Below, piece after piece: positions 63,726-64,000 of a stretch of DNA of 64,000 bases. Source of the DNA: G963664835 sp963664835. Lineage in GTDB: Bacteria; Chloroflexota; UBA6077; FW602-bin22; JBCLEL01. A model generated the notes under the pieces. The model had not been told where the DNA came from. It did no database searches and saw nothing but the letters and a program-made list of their open reading frames with translations. The translations under genes were made by a program, and so were the position numbers. Every line of letters begins with the position of its first letter. The stretch's first letter is position 1. The DNA lies in NCBI GenBank assembly GCA_963664835.2, contig CAXXUG010000010.1, positions 1 through 64,000 of the forward strand, read 5' to 3'.

Positions 63726-64000
63726 GTGACCCCGACCGACGCCAACCTGGCAATCGATGTCGAGAGACTGGCTGCCGGCCACGGGATCAAGCTCGCCGAG
63801 CGGCAGCGGGACGCCTTCGTCCGTTACTACCATCTGCTTGTCCAATGGAGCCGGCGGGCGCGCCTGGTTGGAAACACCGACCTGGAAGAGATCAGGGACA
63901 AGTTCTTTGTCGATTCGCTGGTGATGGGCCAGGCAATAGGTCTCGGTCGAGGGCAGGTGAGGCTTGTTGACGTCGGTTCCGGAGGGGGATTTCCGGGCGT
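63726..64000 (+). CDS. rsmG: 16S rRNA (guanine-527-N7)-methyltransferase RsmG, 5' part
   Basis: The first 91 codons are in the window from GTG 63726. They read VTPTDANLAIDVERLAAGHG, then YYHLLVQWSRRARLVGNTDLEEIRDKFFVDSL, and the SAM-binding motif RLVDVGSGGGFPG at the edge. This is the standard RsmG arrangement (LLxxWNxxxNLT ... HxxDSL ... DVGSGAGFPG), although the usual Asn-Leu-Thr is Arg-Leu-Val-Gly here. The protein is cut by the window end. Confidence 0.88.
   Translation, partial: MTPTDANLAIDVERLAAGHGIKLAERQRDAFVRYYHLLVQWSRRARLVGNTDLEEIRDKFFVDSLVMGQAIGLGRGQVRLVDVGSGGGFPG

Overview
This is a chromosomal window from a bacterium of moderately high GC with many GTG and TTG starts. Gene content points to a marine or soil Chloroflexota lineage of the Dehalococcoidia / SAR202 kind: several D-2-hydroxyacid dehydrogenases and Ldh-type oxidoreductases, a Tat-exported sugar-binding lipoprotein with a Val-Glu-Lys-rich stalk, cyclase-family hydrolases, and many GCCGGC-rich dispersed repeats. 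The phylum is an inference from gene content and style; no rRNA is present to prove it.

1-23 kb is housekeeping. It holds the start of rplI, a frameshifted recR, a methyltransferase, greA behind a promoter and a leader terminator, lysS, moeA beside a membrane-bound sulfite-oxidase-like molybdoenzyme, and a SufT-like Fe-S factor. Next comes a pantothenate/CoA block: coaX-coaBC, then P1 peptidase-DUF2520-panB-panC, all with 4-nt overlaps. It is followed by a minus-strand fatty-acid cluster (fabF-fabH-fabG-fabD, no acpP) and the rpmJ-rpsM-rpsK-rpsD-rpoA-rplQ-truA-rplM-rpsI ribosomal operon.

23.6-42.5 kb is an accessory catabolic region. It has a secreted-type beta-helix glycosidase-like protein, an M24 peptidase, an Ldh-family dehydrogenase, a cyclase-family hydrolase, a sugar isomerase-like TIM barrel, a DapA/NanA-family aldolase and a CoxG-like protein. 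It also has a sugar ABC importer (two permeases and a binding protein, no ATPase), a tandem array of four BNR/sialidase-like genes of which only one is intact, and a D-2-hydroxyacid dehydrogenase. Together they read as uptake and breakdown of an unusual sugar, sugar acid or glycan.

42.5-64 kb is mixed. It contains tRNA-Arg(UCU), a D-Ala-D-Ala carboxypeptidase, an aminotransferase, a NUDIX hydrolase, an unusual TPR-SF2 helicase-zinc ribbon-transmembrane protein, a second KAS II, a DinB-fold protein, an SDR, a 37-residue membrane peptide, an AlaX-type editing protein and a DUF971 protein. After these come a second Ldh, fumC, an MFS exporter, a phospholipase-D-like protein, a YjbR protein, a run of two hydroxyacid dehydrogenases with a cysteine-synthase-like gene, and the start of rsmG. 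Related non-coding repeats lie between genes at 7.5, 32.4, 53.1-53.8, 55.6 and 60.4 kb.

The observations I rate highest are the helicase fusion with its duplicated 3' end, the pantothenate operon that pairs a P1 (beta-aminopeptidase-type) protein and DUF2520 with panBC, the decaying tandem BNR array, and the attenuated greA leader.
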